From: Smittium culicis
Lineage: Eukaryota > Kickxellomycota > Harpellomycetes > Harpellales > Legeriomycetaceae
Direction: 5' to 3'
Assembly (NCBI GenBank): GCA_001970855.1
Contig: LSSN01006010.1
Coordinates: forward strand, 1 to 10,168
DNA length: 10,168 nt
The first letter of the stretch is position 1. Each line of letters starts with the position of its first letter. The notes beneath the pieces are model-generated. The model had not been told where the DNA came from, ran no database searches, and was given only the letters and a program-made list of their open reading frames with translations. The translations under genes and the position numbers were made by a program. Shown one piece after another: positions 1 through 8,945 of the stretch.

Positions 1-327
1 TATGCTTTGCAAATTGCTGACTCTTATGATAAACTTATTGACCATGCATATGGCGCCAATAGCGACGAATCAAAGGCCGCATTTGAAAAGGAATTGGAAT
101 TCTTGCTAAAGCACCACGAACCTATTCTTGCCGCCAACCCAAGTGGCCACTACCACGGTGAAAGCACCACATACCCTGATATTGTTCTTTACACCTTGTA
201 TAACCAATCCAAAGTAAGCGGCAATGCAGATCTATTCAAGGAATCCGAGTTCCCACACATCTTGAAACTCGTGACTTCCATGGATTCTAACACTAGAATC
301 GCCCAAGCTATTGCCACTATCGAATAA
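1..327 (+). CDS. Glutathione S-transferase-like protein, C-terminal domain (5' end outside window)
   Basis: The frame is open from the first base of the window and ends at TAA (325-327), backed by an adjacent TGA. It gives 108 residues. The sequence looks like the all-helical C-terminal domain of a soluble GST. A helix ending in a KHHEPIL-type segment (residues 37-43) is followed by a short loop and then GESTTYPDIVLY (residues 53-64). This is the family's conserved G-x-S-x-T-x-x-D N-capping box, with T57 and D60 capping the core helix. The C-terminal part carries a FPHI...NTRIAQ pattern, typical of the last helices. GSTs conjugate glutathione to electrophiles or act as related isomerases or peroxidases in the cytosol. 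The N-terminal thioredoxin-fold half with the catalytic Tyr or Ser lies upstream, so class and activity cannot be judged. Codon use is clearly GC-richer than the spacer that follows. No intron is visible. A sigma/alpha-like class is my inference. Confidence 0.85.
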   Translation, partial: YALQIADSYDKLIDHAYGANSDESKAAFEKELEFLLKHHEPILAANPSGHYHGESTTYPDIVLYTLYNQSKVSGNADLFKESEFPHILKLVTSMDSNTRIAQAIATIE

Positions 328-348
328 TGACAAATCGACATGGCTTCA

Positions 349-417
349 AATAAAACCTATTAACATCCATTAATCAATCCATGTCTATATATTGTTCTTT
401 TAGTCCGACATAATAAA
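349..417 (+). terminator. Candidate polyadenylation signals of the GST-like gene
   Basis: Two AATAAA hexamers follow the GST stop codon, at 349-354 and 412-417, 22 and 85 bases downstream. The second sits just before a T-rich stretch, as expected upstream of a eukaryotic cleavage site. AATAAA is common in this AT-rich background, so the assignment rests on position. Confidence 0.4.
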
Positions 418-1000
418 CTTTAACTATACATATTTTATATCTTTATCGTGTATTTTTAATGAATTTATTTAAAATGTTTTGAGTTTTGTATACTATATTT
501 CGAGCTAAATAGCTAGTTAAAAGATCAGGTGAATTTCGACTTTTCGACCTCACTACTGGGGCTACTCGATATTTAATATGATTTTATTTAAAGATTGATA
601 ATGTGACAACCGTTCTATGATGGAGCCAATGAGCTATATCATTGTAGACAAAAATCTTCTGTTATTTTATATTAAAAAATCTCCTAATATAAAAATATAT
701 TAACTAAATTTAAACAAGTGATCACCATGTCCTACCACAATAATTTAGTTCGTAAATATCAATAATATAACCAATTACTAGGTCATAATATTCTCAATCT
801 CATTTTTATCGATCTCTCGCTTAACATTTTTCTCTTGGGCGAGACAATATAGTAAGGTAATTTATAAAAAATTACACACATCTTTTATTCGCTTTTTTTT
901 CCAATTTTTCTAAATAGCACTAATTGAGTACCAAGAAAAGTACGCTGCACTAAAATTTTGCACAGATTCGCACTATTATTGGCTTGTGATAGTGGATGAA
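418..1000. other. AT-rich spacer, no gene seen
   Basis: This stretch is AT-rich with frequent stops in all six frames. I saw no tRNA-like A/B box pair, no long repeat and no promoter that could be tied to a gene. A T-rich tract lies near 890-910. Confidence 0.5.
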
Positions 1001-1124
1001 ATGAACAGTGATTCCAGAGAAGGCGCATCTAGGAACACGAGGAATTGATTAGTTTAGCTCAACATATGTCAATCTCTGCACACAAGTCCAGATTTATACA
1101 GAAATACGGATCTCAGTCGATTAG

Positions 1125-1613
1125 CACCTTACTGTGCGAGAGACAGGTCGATTTTTTACACGGTTGGTTACGAGAATATTTTTTATCGACTCTATTAGAT
1201 ATATACTCTTACTAGAGCCTCAACAGATTCAAAAAGGTGTGCTTCATGGTAACGGTTTTGATTTCAATACATCTAGTATCTTCAATCTTCTTGCATACTC
1301 GATTCAATGCCTAAGACGGTCTTTTGGGTGGTACACTAATCTCACTTTCTTTCGTGCATAGCCGGTGGACCTGCCGAGGAAATTATTTGTATTAGGATGT
1401 TACTTTTTTTTCATACCTTGCACCAACTTATCTTTTTTAACTCAAGATATTTTATTTAATTTTATAATTTCTAGCTCTATTATCGTCAAAAAATCTACAC
1501 GCTTAAGAACAAATAAAAAAGCGATAACTGGTTATCCTATAATAGGCAGTCAGAAGAATGGTGCATCTAGTATCCAATTTTTGAAAAAGCTCTCAGAACT
1601 TGAAATTATATGA
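1125..1613 (+). other. Possible decayed coding relic in a GC-richer island
   Basis: One frame is open from 1125 to the TGA at 1611-1613 except for a single TAG at 1359-1361, about 160 codons. The first half (about 1000-1400) is visibly richer in G and C than the surrounding spacer. No ATG opens the first part; the only start-like codon is GTG at 1134. The predicted product matches nothing I know. A second forward frame over about 1040-1200 is also fairly open, so the true frame is uncertain. The reverse strand over about 1240-1370 gives a basic stretch faintly like the end of a reverse transcriptase, but I cannot support that. The simplest reading is an old transposon or gene fragment, with chance openness as the alternative. 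Confidence 0.2.
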
Positions 1614-2463
1614 TTTGGCCCAAGTTCACCCAGTCATTTTGCGAATGGTGCTCGAAGAATCAATCATTTATAGTTTATAATTCACTGGATCGATTTCAGA
1701 AGTAATTGTTTCATTAGTAATATATTTTTTGAACGCAAATTACAAGGTTCGATAAAAAGCTTTGTTTTAGTTTGACAAACTTTACTCTTTAAAAAGCTTA
1801 CGAAAGCTTGGGTCTGCAGGAACTGACTCGGGAATTAATATTTTCTGACAGTAAGAATTTTTTTCTATTAATATATGGCTTAAAAGTTTATGGATAAATA
1901 TGATCTGCAATTACTGCCATCCCTTAATTTTTTTATAGTGAATATAAAAGCCAAACGTGGGAGATTACTTCGAAGAGCTGAAATTTTTCTATTAGTTTTT
2001 CATGTTTGCTAGCTTAGGTCTTATTTTTTAATTCCTTTGGGGAAATATCTGTTAAATAATTTCATTCTATTTTATTGTGGCATTGGAAAATGACATCAAA
2101 TACATTGCCTAATACAATTAATAATTTATTTATTCATCATTGCCAATAACATATCCAAAAAAAAAAATCCGTTTAGCCAAGACTTTATTCTTATAATTAT
2201 TGGTCAACCTGAATATCCAAACATTGAATATCTCAGAAAAAAATTTACGCCGAAGCGCAGTCATTTGTTTTTTTTTGGATACTACAATTGAGCAGTTCCT
2301 GTGCAACAATCTTTAACCCTTTTCTTGTCAAACACTATTTGAAAAAATGAACTTATTGATTCGTTTATTGTTAATAATGAAATTTAATTACTTGCTATTA
2401 TCCAACAAAAAACCAATATTTCTTATATCCTCGGAATTAAATTATTTTTATTGAACATAATTC
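1614..2463. other. AT-rich spacer, no gene seen
   Basis: The sequence has many homopolymer A and T runs and stops in every frame. Nothing here could be assigned to a gene, RNA or mobile element. Confidence 0.5.
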
Positions 2464-2511
2464 GCTATATTTTGTAGATCAAAAAAAGTCTACCGCGCAG
2501 GAAAGCGTTAA
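2464..2511 (+). repeat. 48-bp hairpin-containing repeat, copy 1
   Basis: This copy matches 2633-2680 without gaps at 39 of 48 positions. The conserved blocks are GCTATATTT, GTAGAT, GTCTACCGC, GAAAG and GTTAA. Within it GTAGA (2474-2478) and TCTAC (2489-2493) can pair across a 10-base A-rich loop. No coding frame crosses it. Function is unknown. Confidence 0.6.
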
Positions 2512-2632
2512 ACAAATGAATTTAATGATTCCACCAGCGATTTATAAGCAGTATTGTTTTTTGCTTCTATCCTAAAACAAACGAACGATTGAATGAATCT
2601 TTGCGTTAAATTATAGTCATAAACCACAGTTG

Positions 2633-2680
2633 GCTATATTTGGTAGATGATTAACAGTCTACCGCCTATGAAAGGGTTAA
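2633..2680 (+). repeat. 48-bp hairpin-containing repeat, copy 2
   Basis: This copy starts 169 bp after copy 1 in the same orientation. Its inverted repeat is one pair longer: GGTAGA (2642-2647) with TCTACC (2658-2663) around a 10-base loop. The loop is the most diverged part between the copies, while the arms and the right-hand GAAAG-x-GTTAA block are kept. That pattern is what selection on structure, or a shared mobile origin, would give. Confidence 0.6.
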
Positions 2681-3482
2681 TTTATTTTGTTAGCATTGAG
2701 TATCCAGTTTTTTAAGTAGTAGAAATTCAGAAAACTTCGTTGAATGAGATAAAGTAATACGCAATTAAAGTGGTATTCAGATTATTTTAATCTTTATTAG
2801 TAAATTTTAGTATAAAAAGATAATTTAAGAGTATAGGGTTGAAGGTGCGCATTTTAGTTTTTTTATTGATTTTTTAATAGCGGAATTTTATTAATATGAT
2901 CCGCTTTCAAATTATTTCCGATTTATCATTGACTTAGTCTTGTCATATAAACATTATAAAAGACTAGTTAGCTACATTATTTATTAGAATAGAAAAAAAA
3001 TGGAACATGAGCTAAGATCGCACCAATAACAATTTTAGTCAGCTCTCTGAGACTAAATTAATAAAAGTAAATAGTGCGCACCAATAGTTAAAATTTAGCT
3101 TTTAGTCAAAGTTTCTTAATTTATAATATGGGTTATCGTAATCGGAAAATTCCAAAACAAAGTACGAAATATTAAATCAGAAAAAATAACATCAATCTCC
3201 TCATATTTCCTATTAAAGCTACTGGAAACTAAGGATCAAAACTCAAGAATAATTTCCGCGAGAAATGGGAAAATCTTAACCATTTTTTTAAAATTAGATA
3301 CCCAGTTGATTACTAATCACCTATAAGTTCACGATCTTCAATCACTAATTAGTTCCATTTCTTTAAAACTTTTATCTTTTTCACAATCATTATATTCATA
3401 CCTCGGCTAGAAGAATAAGTTACGCAATATAAATTATTAATATACACTCCCTAGAAAAAAACAATTGAATACAGCATACCTC
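2681..3482. other. AT-rich spacer, no gene seen
   Basis: No open frame of useful length, no RNA-gene signature and no clear repeat were found. The stretch lies upstream of the secreted-protein gene and may hold distal regulatory sites that cannot be recognised by eye. Confidence 0.5.
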
Positions 3483-3592
3483 ATAGTATGATGACGGAAC
3501 TGGTATACTATTACAGATCTATATCTGTGCTTGTTTATTTTTGAAATGATTTAGTTTCGTTTTTTTTTTTTTGAAAATCAGCGTCTATAAAA
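3483..3592 (+). promoter_or_regulatory. Promoter of the small secreted protein gene (TATA box plus two upstream dyads)
   Basis: TATAAAA lies at 3586-3592, 124 bases before the ATG at 3716, leaving an A-rich leader. Just upstream is a 13-T tract (3560-3572). Further upstream are two inverted repeats: ATAGTAT/ATACTAT (3483-3489 with 3505-3511, spacer 15) and ACAGAT/ATCTGT (3513-3518 with 3523-3528, spacer 4). They abut each other about 60-100 bp upstream of the TATA box, where activator sites are expected. Assigning them as operators is inference. Confidence 0.45.
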
Positions 3593-3715
3593 GAAGAGGC
3601 ATTTCCTCGTTATTTTATATCAACAAGCTTTGTATTCAAATTACTGTAATCAATACGATAAAACTACGTCTCAAGAATCATCAAGTTTTTAAATATTCAA
3701 AAACAGATCATAAAA

Positions 3716-4081
3716 ATGAAATATATTACTCTTTTATCAGCTCTTTTTGCTACCGCTCAGGCCAAATTGGTGCACATTGTAACTACTTATGAAACTCCTA
3801 TAATAGCAGACATGATGGGTGTTAATGCAACAGGGCCATTCGAAATAGGCTTATATACTACAAATTGCGAACTTATAGAAAAATACATTGGAAACGTAAC
3901 ACACTATAATGAAAATGTTGGATGGATAATTGAAACTGACATTGGTGGCGGTTATTATGATCAAACCTCTTACAACAAAAATGAAAACACCTATTTCGGT
4001 AATCTAAGAATTTACAGCGACCCTTCATACAGCAAACCACTTGAAGTCATTGTCGTAGACGCATGTTCACATGTCTTGTAA
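3716..4081 (+). CDS. Small secreted protein of unknown family (effector-like)
   Basis: The ORF encodes 121 residues, starting at an ATG in a good context (AAAA before it) and ending at TAA (4079-4081). Residues 1-16 are a classical signal peptide: basic K2, hydrophobic core ITLLSALFA, then A-x-A-type cleavage after ATAQA (predicted between 16 and 17). The mature protein is about 105 residues, rich in Tyr, Asn, Thr and Ile, with a predicted all-beta character. It has only two cysteines, C51 and C117, well placed to form one disulfide tying the middle to the C-terminus. N-glycosylation sequons lie at N37 (NAT) and N60 (NVT). There is a Gly-rich IGGGYY turn near 76-81, and no transmembrane segment or GPI signal. 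It stands alone between AT-rich spacers, 0.6 kb from a dead retroelement. I recognise no family. A secreted effector or cell-surface protein of a host-associated fungus is plausible, but it is inference. Confidence 0.75.
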   Translation: MKYITLLSALFATAQAKLVHIVTTYETPIIADMMGVNATGPFEIGLYTTNCELIEKYIGNVTHYNENVGWIIETDIGGGYYDQTSYNKNENTYFGNLRIYSDPSYSKPLEVIVVDACSHVL

Positions 4082-4221
4082 ATTTGAGAGTTATCATATC
4101 TACTATCATAAAAATGACTAGAATTAATGGCTTTTTACTTCTATCGATTATTCATATATTTATAAGATTCATAATAGATTGGATTTTTTTTAAATGTATT
4201 AGAATTTTTGATTAGACAATT

Positions 4222-4312
4222 AATAAAGTTTTTTTTTTAGGCCTTTTATAAAGCGTTTGAATATTGATTAGGTTATCGTAAAGTTTTGACGATTGAATTG
4301 GCTTATAATAAA
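4222..4312 (+). terminator. Candidate polyadenylation signals of the secreted-protein gene
   Basis: AATAAA occurs at 4222-4227, 141 bases after the stop and directly before a 10-T tract, and again at 4307-4312. The first is the better candidate because the T-rich element follows immediately. Confidence 0.4.
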
Positions 4313-4465
4313 GCATTTTACTATTCATGAGTCTTTTCGTAAAGGATTCGTTTACTGAGGTATAAAAGATTTAAAAAAATAATTAGAATTTAAAATAAAA
4401 GCATTTTTGTAAACTATCAGAGGCTATACGTAATTTTATTTAATTTTAAAATTTTGCAATAACGC

Positions 4466-4541
4466 GAGGTAGATCAAACTGAGAGGGCTACAAAAAATAT
4501 TTTTGTTTAATTTAAAAGCTTATTAGCTTTAGATCTGCCTC
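4466..4541 (+). promoter_or_regulatory. Nested inverted repeats upstream of the broken ORF1-like gene
   Basis: GAGGTAGATC (4466-4475) pairs with GATCTGCCTC (4532-4541); the one mismatch becomes a G-U pair in RNA. Inside it are two further hairpins: ACAAAAA/TTTTTGT (4490-4506) and AAAGCT/AGCTTT (4515-4530, TATT loop). The whole unit could fold as a closed stem with two arms. It precedes the ORF1-like start by about 120 bp, so it may be part of the element's 5' leader. Confidence 0.4.
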
Positions 4542-4588
4542 TATGTATAAGTCAGAGCTAATAAAAATCAATTAATTATTGAGTTAGT

Positions 4589-4633
4589 CCGATCATTGAC
4601 GATCGGCCGGTTCATACCGACGCCGATCCGATC
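4589..4633 (+). repeat. CCGATC/GATCGG hexamer cluster in the element's leader
   Basis: CCGATC occurs at 4589-4594, 4623-4628 and 4628-4633, and its complement GATCGG at 4601-4606. The central GATCGG can pair with the copy on either side. The right-hand pairing is reinforced by an inner CGGT/ACCG stem with a TCAT loop. A further pair lies at 5004-5009/5014-5019 inside the ORF. I saw no other copy in the window, so this is a property of the element. Confidence 0.5.
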
Positions 4634-4664
4634 TGATGAAAAATTTTACTTTCGAATTTCAACT

Positions 4665-6031
4665 ATGGTCATTAGAAAGCCCGTAAAACGTGCTAGATCA
4701 CTGTTTAGTGATATCGTTAAGGGGGATGACCCCCAATATGCTACCAAAGCAGAATTAACCAGCACAATCGTTAATTCCACTAGTGTATTCAACCAATCCA
4801 AGTTGAATACTCAATATTTAAACCAAAAAACTCCAAAAAAAATACAAATCCAACAAAGCCAAAAAAAAAAAACGGTAAACTTAATAAAAAAATAACTAAA
4901 ATTCTTCCAAAGCTGGACATAACCCAGCATAGGGCTGTATCCCTCAAAAACCTTATTTTTGGGGGCAAACAGAGCTGCCTAAAAAGGTTCTGTGTAGCAA
5001 GATCCGATCAAAAGATCGGTATTGACTGGAGCTATTTTAATGGATACGTTTTAGAGACCTTGAATGTGGTATTTAATGTCATAGGTAAAAGTTATAGACG
5101 ATATAACATGACTTATTGCAATTGTCACATATATAACTCTTGATAAGCTAGAAGACGCAACAAATCTAATGTCTAAGACATTGAATCATGATGATCAGAA
5201 AATTGATCTTTATCAAACAGTAAAAATGGGAGAGGATATCATGACTGTCAATATTCCGAACTTTAAGGAAATTTCTATCACAAAAATGTTTGAGCTGGTC
5301 ACAAAGCTGCTGAAACCATTTGGCCAAATCAAGAAAATTAGCGCCTTATGCAATAAATATAGAAATGAGTATATTACTTATGGTATTAAGGCTCTACTAT
5401 GAAAAAATACTATTGACACTGAACTGCCACTTTATCTTGACCACGAAGATGGTAGTATAGACATCCGCTACCGAGGATGCAGGGAAGCTTGCAAATACTG
5501 TAAATATGATGGGCACTGCAAACCGTAGTGCCCAACATTAAAAAACATCACAAGAAAAAAAAAATCCATAAAAGATATGACGCAATCGTCGTTGAAATCA
5601 TTGCTTCCTGAGCCTGCTAAGATTGAATTTTCAGCACCATCAGCATCAGTAATCAAAAACGATTCCCCAAAAATTAATATTAATAACGCAATTATTCACG
5701 ATACCCCTAAAATAAGTGGAGATGATAAATATTTGCCCTAAAAATGAATCTTCAGTGGCAAATTCTAACACTATAAATATACTTATCCGCTTACTGGGCT
5801 TAAAAAAGCCACCAGATTAATCTATAAACCTAAAAAAGATAACATCTGGTAAAAATAAATAAGCTATCATCCGATTATCTTAGAAAATCATAAGAAATCA
5901 GTGACGAGATAGAAAAATCGAAAATAAATAATGCCAATAAAAAAACATTTGAAAGTGATGACTACCAAGATTCAACATCAATTGCGGTTTGAAGCTCTCC
6001 AACAGACATTATAAAAAATATACAGCACTAA
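4665..6031 (+). pseudogene. Broken LINE ORF1 / Gag-like gene with CCHC zinc knuckle
   Basis: Fragments follow one another in shifting frames. The first is 4665 (ATG) to the stop at 4893-4895, basic then Lys/Gln-rich. The second is about 4841-5143, overlapping the first across A runs, so a one-base slip there is likely. The third runs 5112-5741 and is interrupted by TGA 5400-5402 and TAG 5526-5528. The fourth is 5743-5820, shifted at another A run. The fifth is 5843-6031, Ser/Asp-rich, with TAA 5891-5893 and TGA 5990-5992. The third holds an RRM-like segment (VNIPNF...KLLKPFGQIKKI) followed by RYRGCREACKYCKYDGHC. This is a C-x2-C-x4-H-x4-C knuckle with C5490, C5499, H5514 and C5529, and the TAG falls inside it. 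RRM-like domain, knuckle and Ser-rich tail is the layout of non-LTR retrotransposon ORF1 proteins, which bind element RNA. An LTR-element Gag is the alternative. The gene cannot make a full protein. Confidence 0.65.
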
Positions 6032-6950
6032 AATAATAATTATTAGAACCAACTGAAGTAAATAGCACACCTATAGATCTAAGAATTATGACTGAAAAGG
6101 TCAGGCTAGAATAAATAACAGGAAAATAAATCATTGGCTACGTCTCCAAGGTTGACTGTGCACCTCAAAACAAAAGTATAGCCGGAATGTACTTGGAATC
6201 TTACCTTTCGATTCAATCCTTATCAGTTATTAAATTATGATTTTTTTATAAAACCAAAATTTCTATGAAAAAATATACTTAAATAATTCGAAAGAAAATA
6301 AATCGATAAGCTGTTGAATAAAAAATGGAATAATTGTCCAAAAAAAAGCATAATAAAATGCATACTACTAAAATAATCGCCCAATAAGCAAATTAATATG
6401 TAAAAACTTAAAAAATTGATCTTAAAATGATCACACGAGCTCCTAACACGAGATAAATACATAATTTCATTTTCTAAATTCCGTATAAAAAATCATAAAT
6501 TTCGATCTGCTAAAATTACTATCCCATTAAATTTAAAAATTAATCTTCTCAAAAAACAACTCATTATTGGGGATGATTTACAATACATGAGGTATCAAAG
6601 GTATAAGCGAACTTTGGTATTTTTAAAAAATACATATTATAGATATCGTAGTACTGTAAGGAATACCACTAAAATAACATAACTCCATTTTATCGTATGA
6701 ATGAACCGTAAGATATCCACCAGGAGCAAATAAATCGAATTTATAGCACCACATATATTAAATTTAGGCTCTAAATTTGACTTTATTACTGACTGAAACG
6801 AGTTTTTTTTGGTATTTGTGATCACATAGGAGTTTATCATGGACTTTCCTTAAACACCATATTGCAGTGGCGAGAATAACTGTCGACTAATTGAATTTTC
6901 CTCATTTATAATATTTTTAAGAAAGTATTTTATTAAATTATTCAAGTTAT
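6032..6950 (+). other. Weak coding-like continuation, possible ORF2 relic
   Basis: The forward frame used by the last ORF1-like fragment shows fewer stops here than this AT-rich DNA would give by chance. It includes a clean run of 83 codons (6431-6679) and several 25-35-codon runs up to about 6950. The reading is Lys/Asn/Tyr-rich, with a W-N-L-x-F...LLNYDFF stretch (about 6210-6250) faintly like the linker between endonuclease and reverse transcriptase in LINE ORF2. No YADD box or endonuclease motif is visible. It may be the eroded start of ORF2 or chance openness; confidence is low. Confidence 0.25.
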
Positions 6951-8944
6951 ATGCATTTATAAATATTCAGCTATACAGAAAATTTAATTTATTAGATAGT
7001 GCTCATAATTCTATACGAGTGTAATTTTTTTAAAAAATTGCGGTAAAAGTTATTACTCTTTATTTTTTAGAAAGTAGTAATTAGCTATTTATTTTATTTT
7101 TCGATGTTTTATTATAAATAATGATGAATTACAATTAATACGCTGCTTCTGGGGATTCTTTGAAAACGCTAATAGAATAAACTCAAAATATTAATAGAAT
7201 ATATCAATTAATAAGGCAAAGTTCACCCAAAGATATGAGAATTTGATATTTCTGTTGAATCGAAATCCTGTTCATAAGTTTTCAAACGCGGTTGATTTTA
7301 TTATTTTTGAAATTATAAGATATTATCAGATTCTTATCATGAAATATTTTTGAAACTTGAAAAACATAAGCTTTAGCTTTACTTATAATACTGTATTATT
7401 TTTACGAAAAAAATTTTTTTGATTATTCTGAAATTATAAAAACTAATCTATGCTGAGCTATCAATGATCTGTAAGGCTTATTACGTCAAATTAAAATAGG
7501 ATTTATATAGTTTTTTTTGAATATCTTATGAATTCTTTATCTAGGTTCCAGAACCTGATCCTAGATTTGGGTGGCATTTCTGGGCTTAGTAGATCATGCT
7601 TATATTTTATATCAAGGTCCAATTTTTATTTATTAATTTTTATCACCTGATATACTCTTGTTTTTTCATGGTACAATCTAGAATTGTAAAGGCAATATTT
7701 AAAGAATTTTATTATAGATTTTATGTAATCTTTTGATTTTTTTCATGAAGAATCTCATCATTTTATTCTTCATGAGCATAGTATCTGATTTAAATGATAA
7801 AATCTATTATAGAGTGTCTATTTATAATTATGTAGTCATTAAACATATTTTTTTGAATTTAAAACCTGGAAAATTCCAGAAAATCGCCGCTAAATCAAAT
7901 TTAATAACTGAAATTTTATGTATATTAATCACACAAAAAGTTAGGTTTTCTAGAATAGTATTCTGCTTTATTATCATCCTTTAGTATCCTTCTCTGATAT
8001 ATTAGACTTAATCAATAATGAATAATTGTTACAGCTATTTAGTATCAAGCACTATTTTTTTTAATCCATTATAGAATTGTATTTCGCTTGCTTGATGATT
8101 TTCGTTAATTCTTAATATAATTGACTAAAACACGTATTAATCGACACCGGGATACACTGGCTCTTATTTACTATTTTAAAAGATTATATTCAAGTTCATC
8201 GAAATATCTACAGCAGTTTTAACGTCTAAAATCGAAGCTAAATAGATGTTTTATCACATATGATACTTTGTTGGAACTGTGAGTATTCGTCTTATATTAT
8301 TTTTATTAATTACTTATAATTTCTATTTCAATTATAAGCAGAAGTTTAATGTATAATTTTGTTGAATTTTATATGATGGAACAAGCTAGCTCATCAAATA
8401 GTCAACAAAAAGACGCGCGATTAAACAATTTTTAGTTATCGAATATTGTACCATTTGTGTCACTAGTTCGAATAACATAATTATTTATATTTATCAGTAT
8501 ATTTTTAACCATTACTTTTTTGATTTACGAAAAAGAATATGTATTATATAAACTTATTTAAAGACGATTAATTTTTTTCAATAAAAAATAACACTTAATT
8601 CTTAAAAAGATTATAAAAATTCAGTTCATTTTACCAGTAATAATATAATTTACTCTTATCAAAGGCGATAAAGCGCTGAAATTAATGGGTTATGGATTAG
8701 TAGCTGAAAAAAATTAATTAAATGGATTTAAAAAAGGGGTAGCAGAGAATAAGTATGTATTGAGCTATATTTAGTATCTAAAGATATGTTTCAAAGCCAA
8801 AAAAATACAATTCTAAGCTACGGTAATATTAAAGTCATTATTTTTTTGATATCACTAATTTTAAAAAATTTTGCAAAATCAAAACAGCTAATTAAAATTA
8901 TAAAATATATTATAATAGTTTTTTCAAGTCATTATTATACGATA
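6951..8944. other. AT-rich spacer, no gene supported
   Basis: This spacer is very AT-rich. The longest ATG-initiated frame (7745-7984, 79 codons) has no coding signature beyond a hydrophobic start. A small GC-richer patch near 7541-7600 contains nested inverted repeats (see findings). No tRNA, LTR or terminal inverted repeat pair was recognised. Confidence 0.45.
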
Positions 8945-8945
8945 C

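Noticed and set aside
1269..1282. ACATCTAGTATCTT here is identical to 9881-9894 in the LTR, at the proposed RNA start.
   Set aside because: A single 14-bp match in 10 kb of AT-rich DNA is not far from chance, and the flanks do not align. It is not accepted as an old LTR remnant.
5468..6840. Three reverse-strand ORFs (5468-5656, 6235-6462, 6637-6840), one with an SS-CDHF stretch recalling an endonuclease SDH motif.
   Set aside because: They lie opposite forward-strand coding relics, are hydrophobic AT-rich readings and contain no other endonuclease motif.
7745..7984. 79-codon ORF with a hydrophobic start, superficially like a second small secreted protein.
   Set aside because: There is no convincing cleavage site, no TATA box at a sensible distance, and the composition matches the AT-rich spacer. 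Resemblance to the 3716 gene is too vague to call a paralogue.
8373..8435. 20-codon ORF starting ATGATG with a Ser/Gln-rich product, like a Gag start.
   Set aside because: It is too short, with no LTR, PBS or continuing frame nearby.
8464..8476. GTTCGAAT, resembling a tRNA B box.
   Set aside because: There is no matching A box upstream, no paired acceptor stem and no cloverleaf.
8652..8771. About 40 codons with one stop and a plausible-looking, balanced composition.
   Set aside because: There is no start codon context, no extension in any frame and no recognisable motif. Chance is likely.
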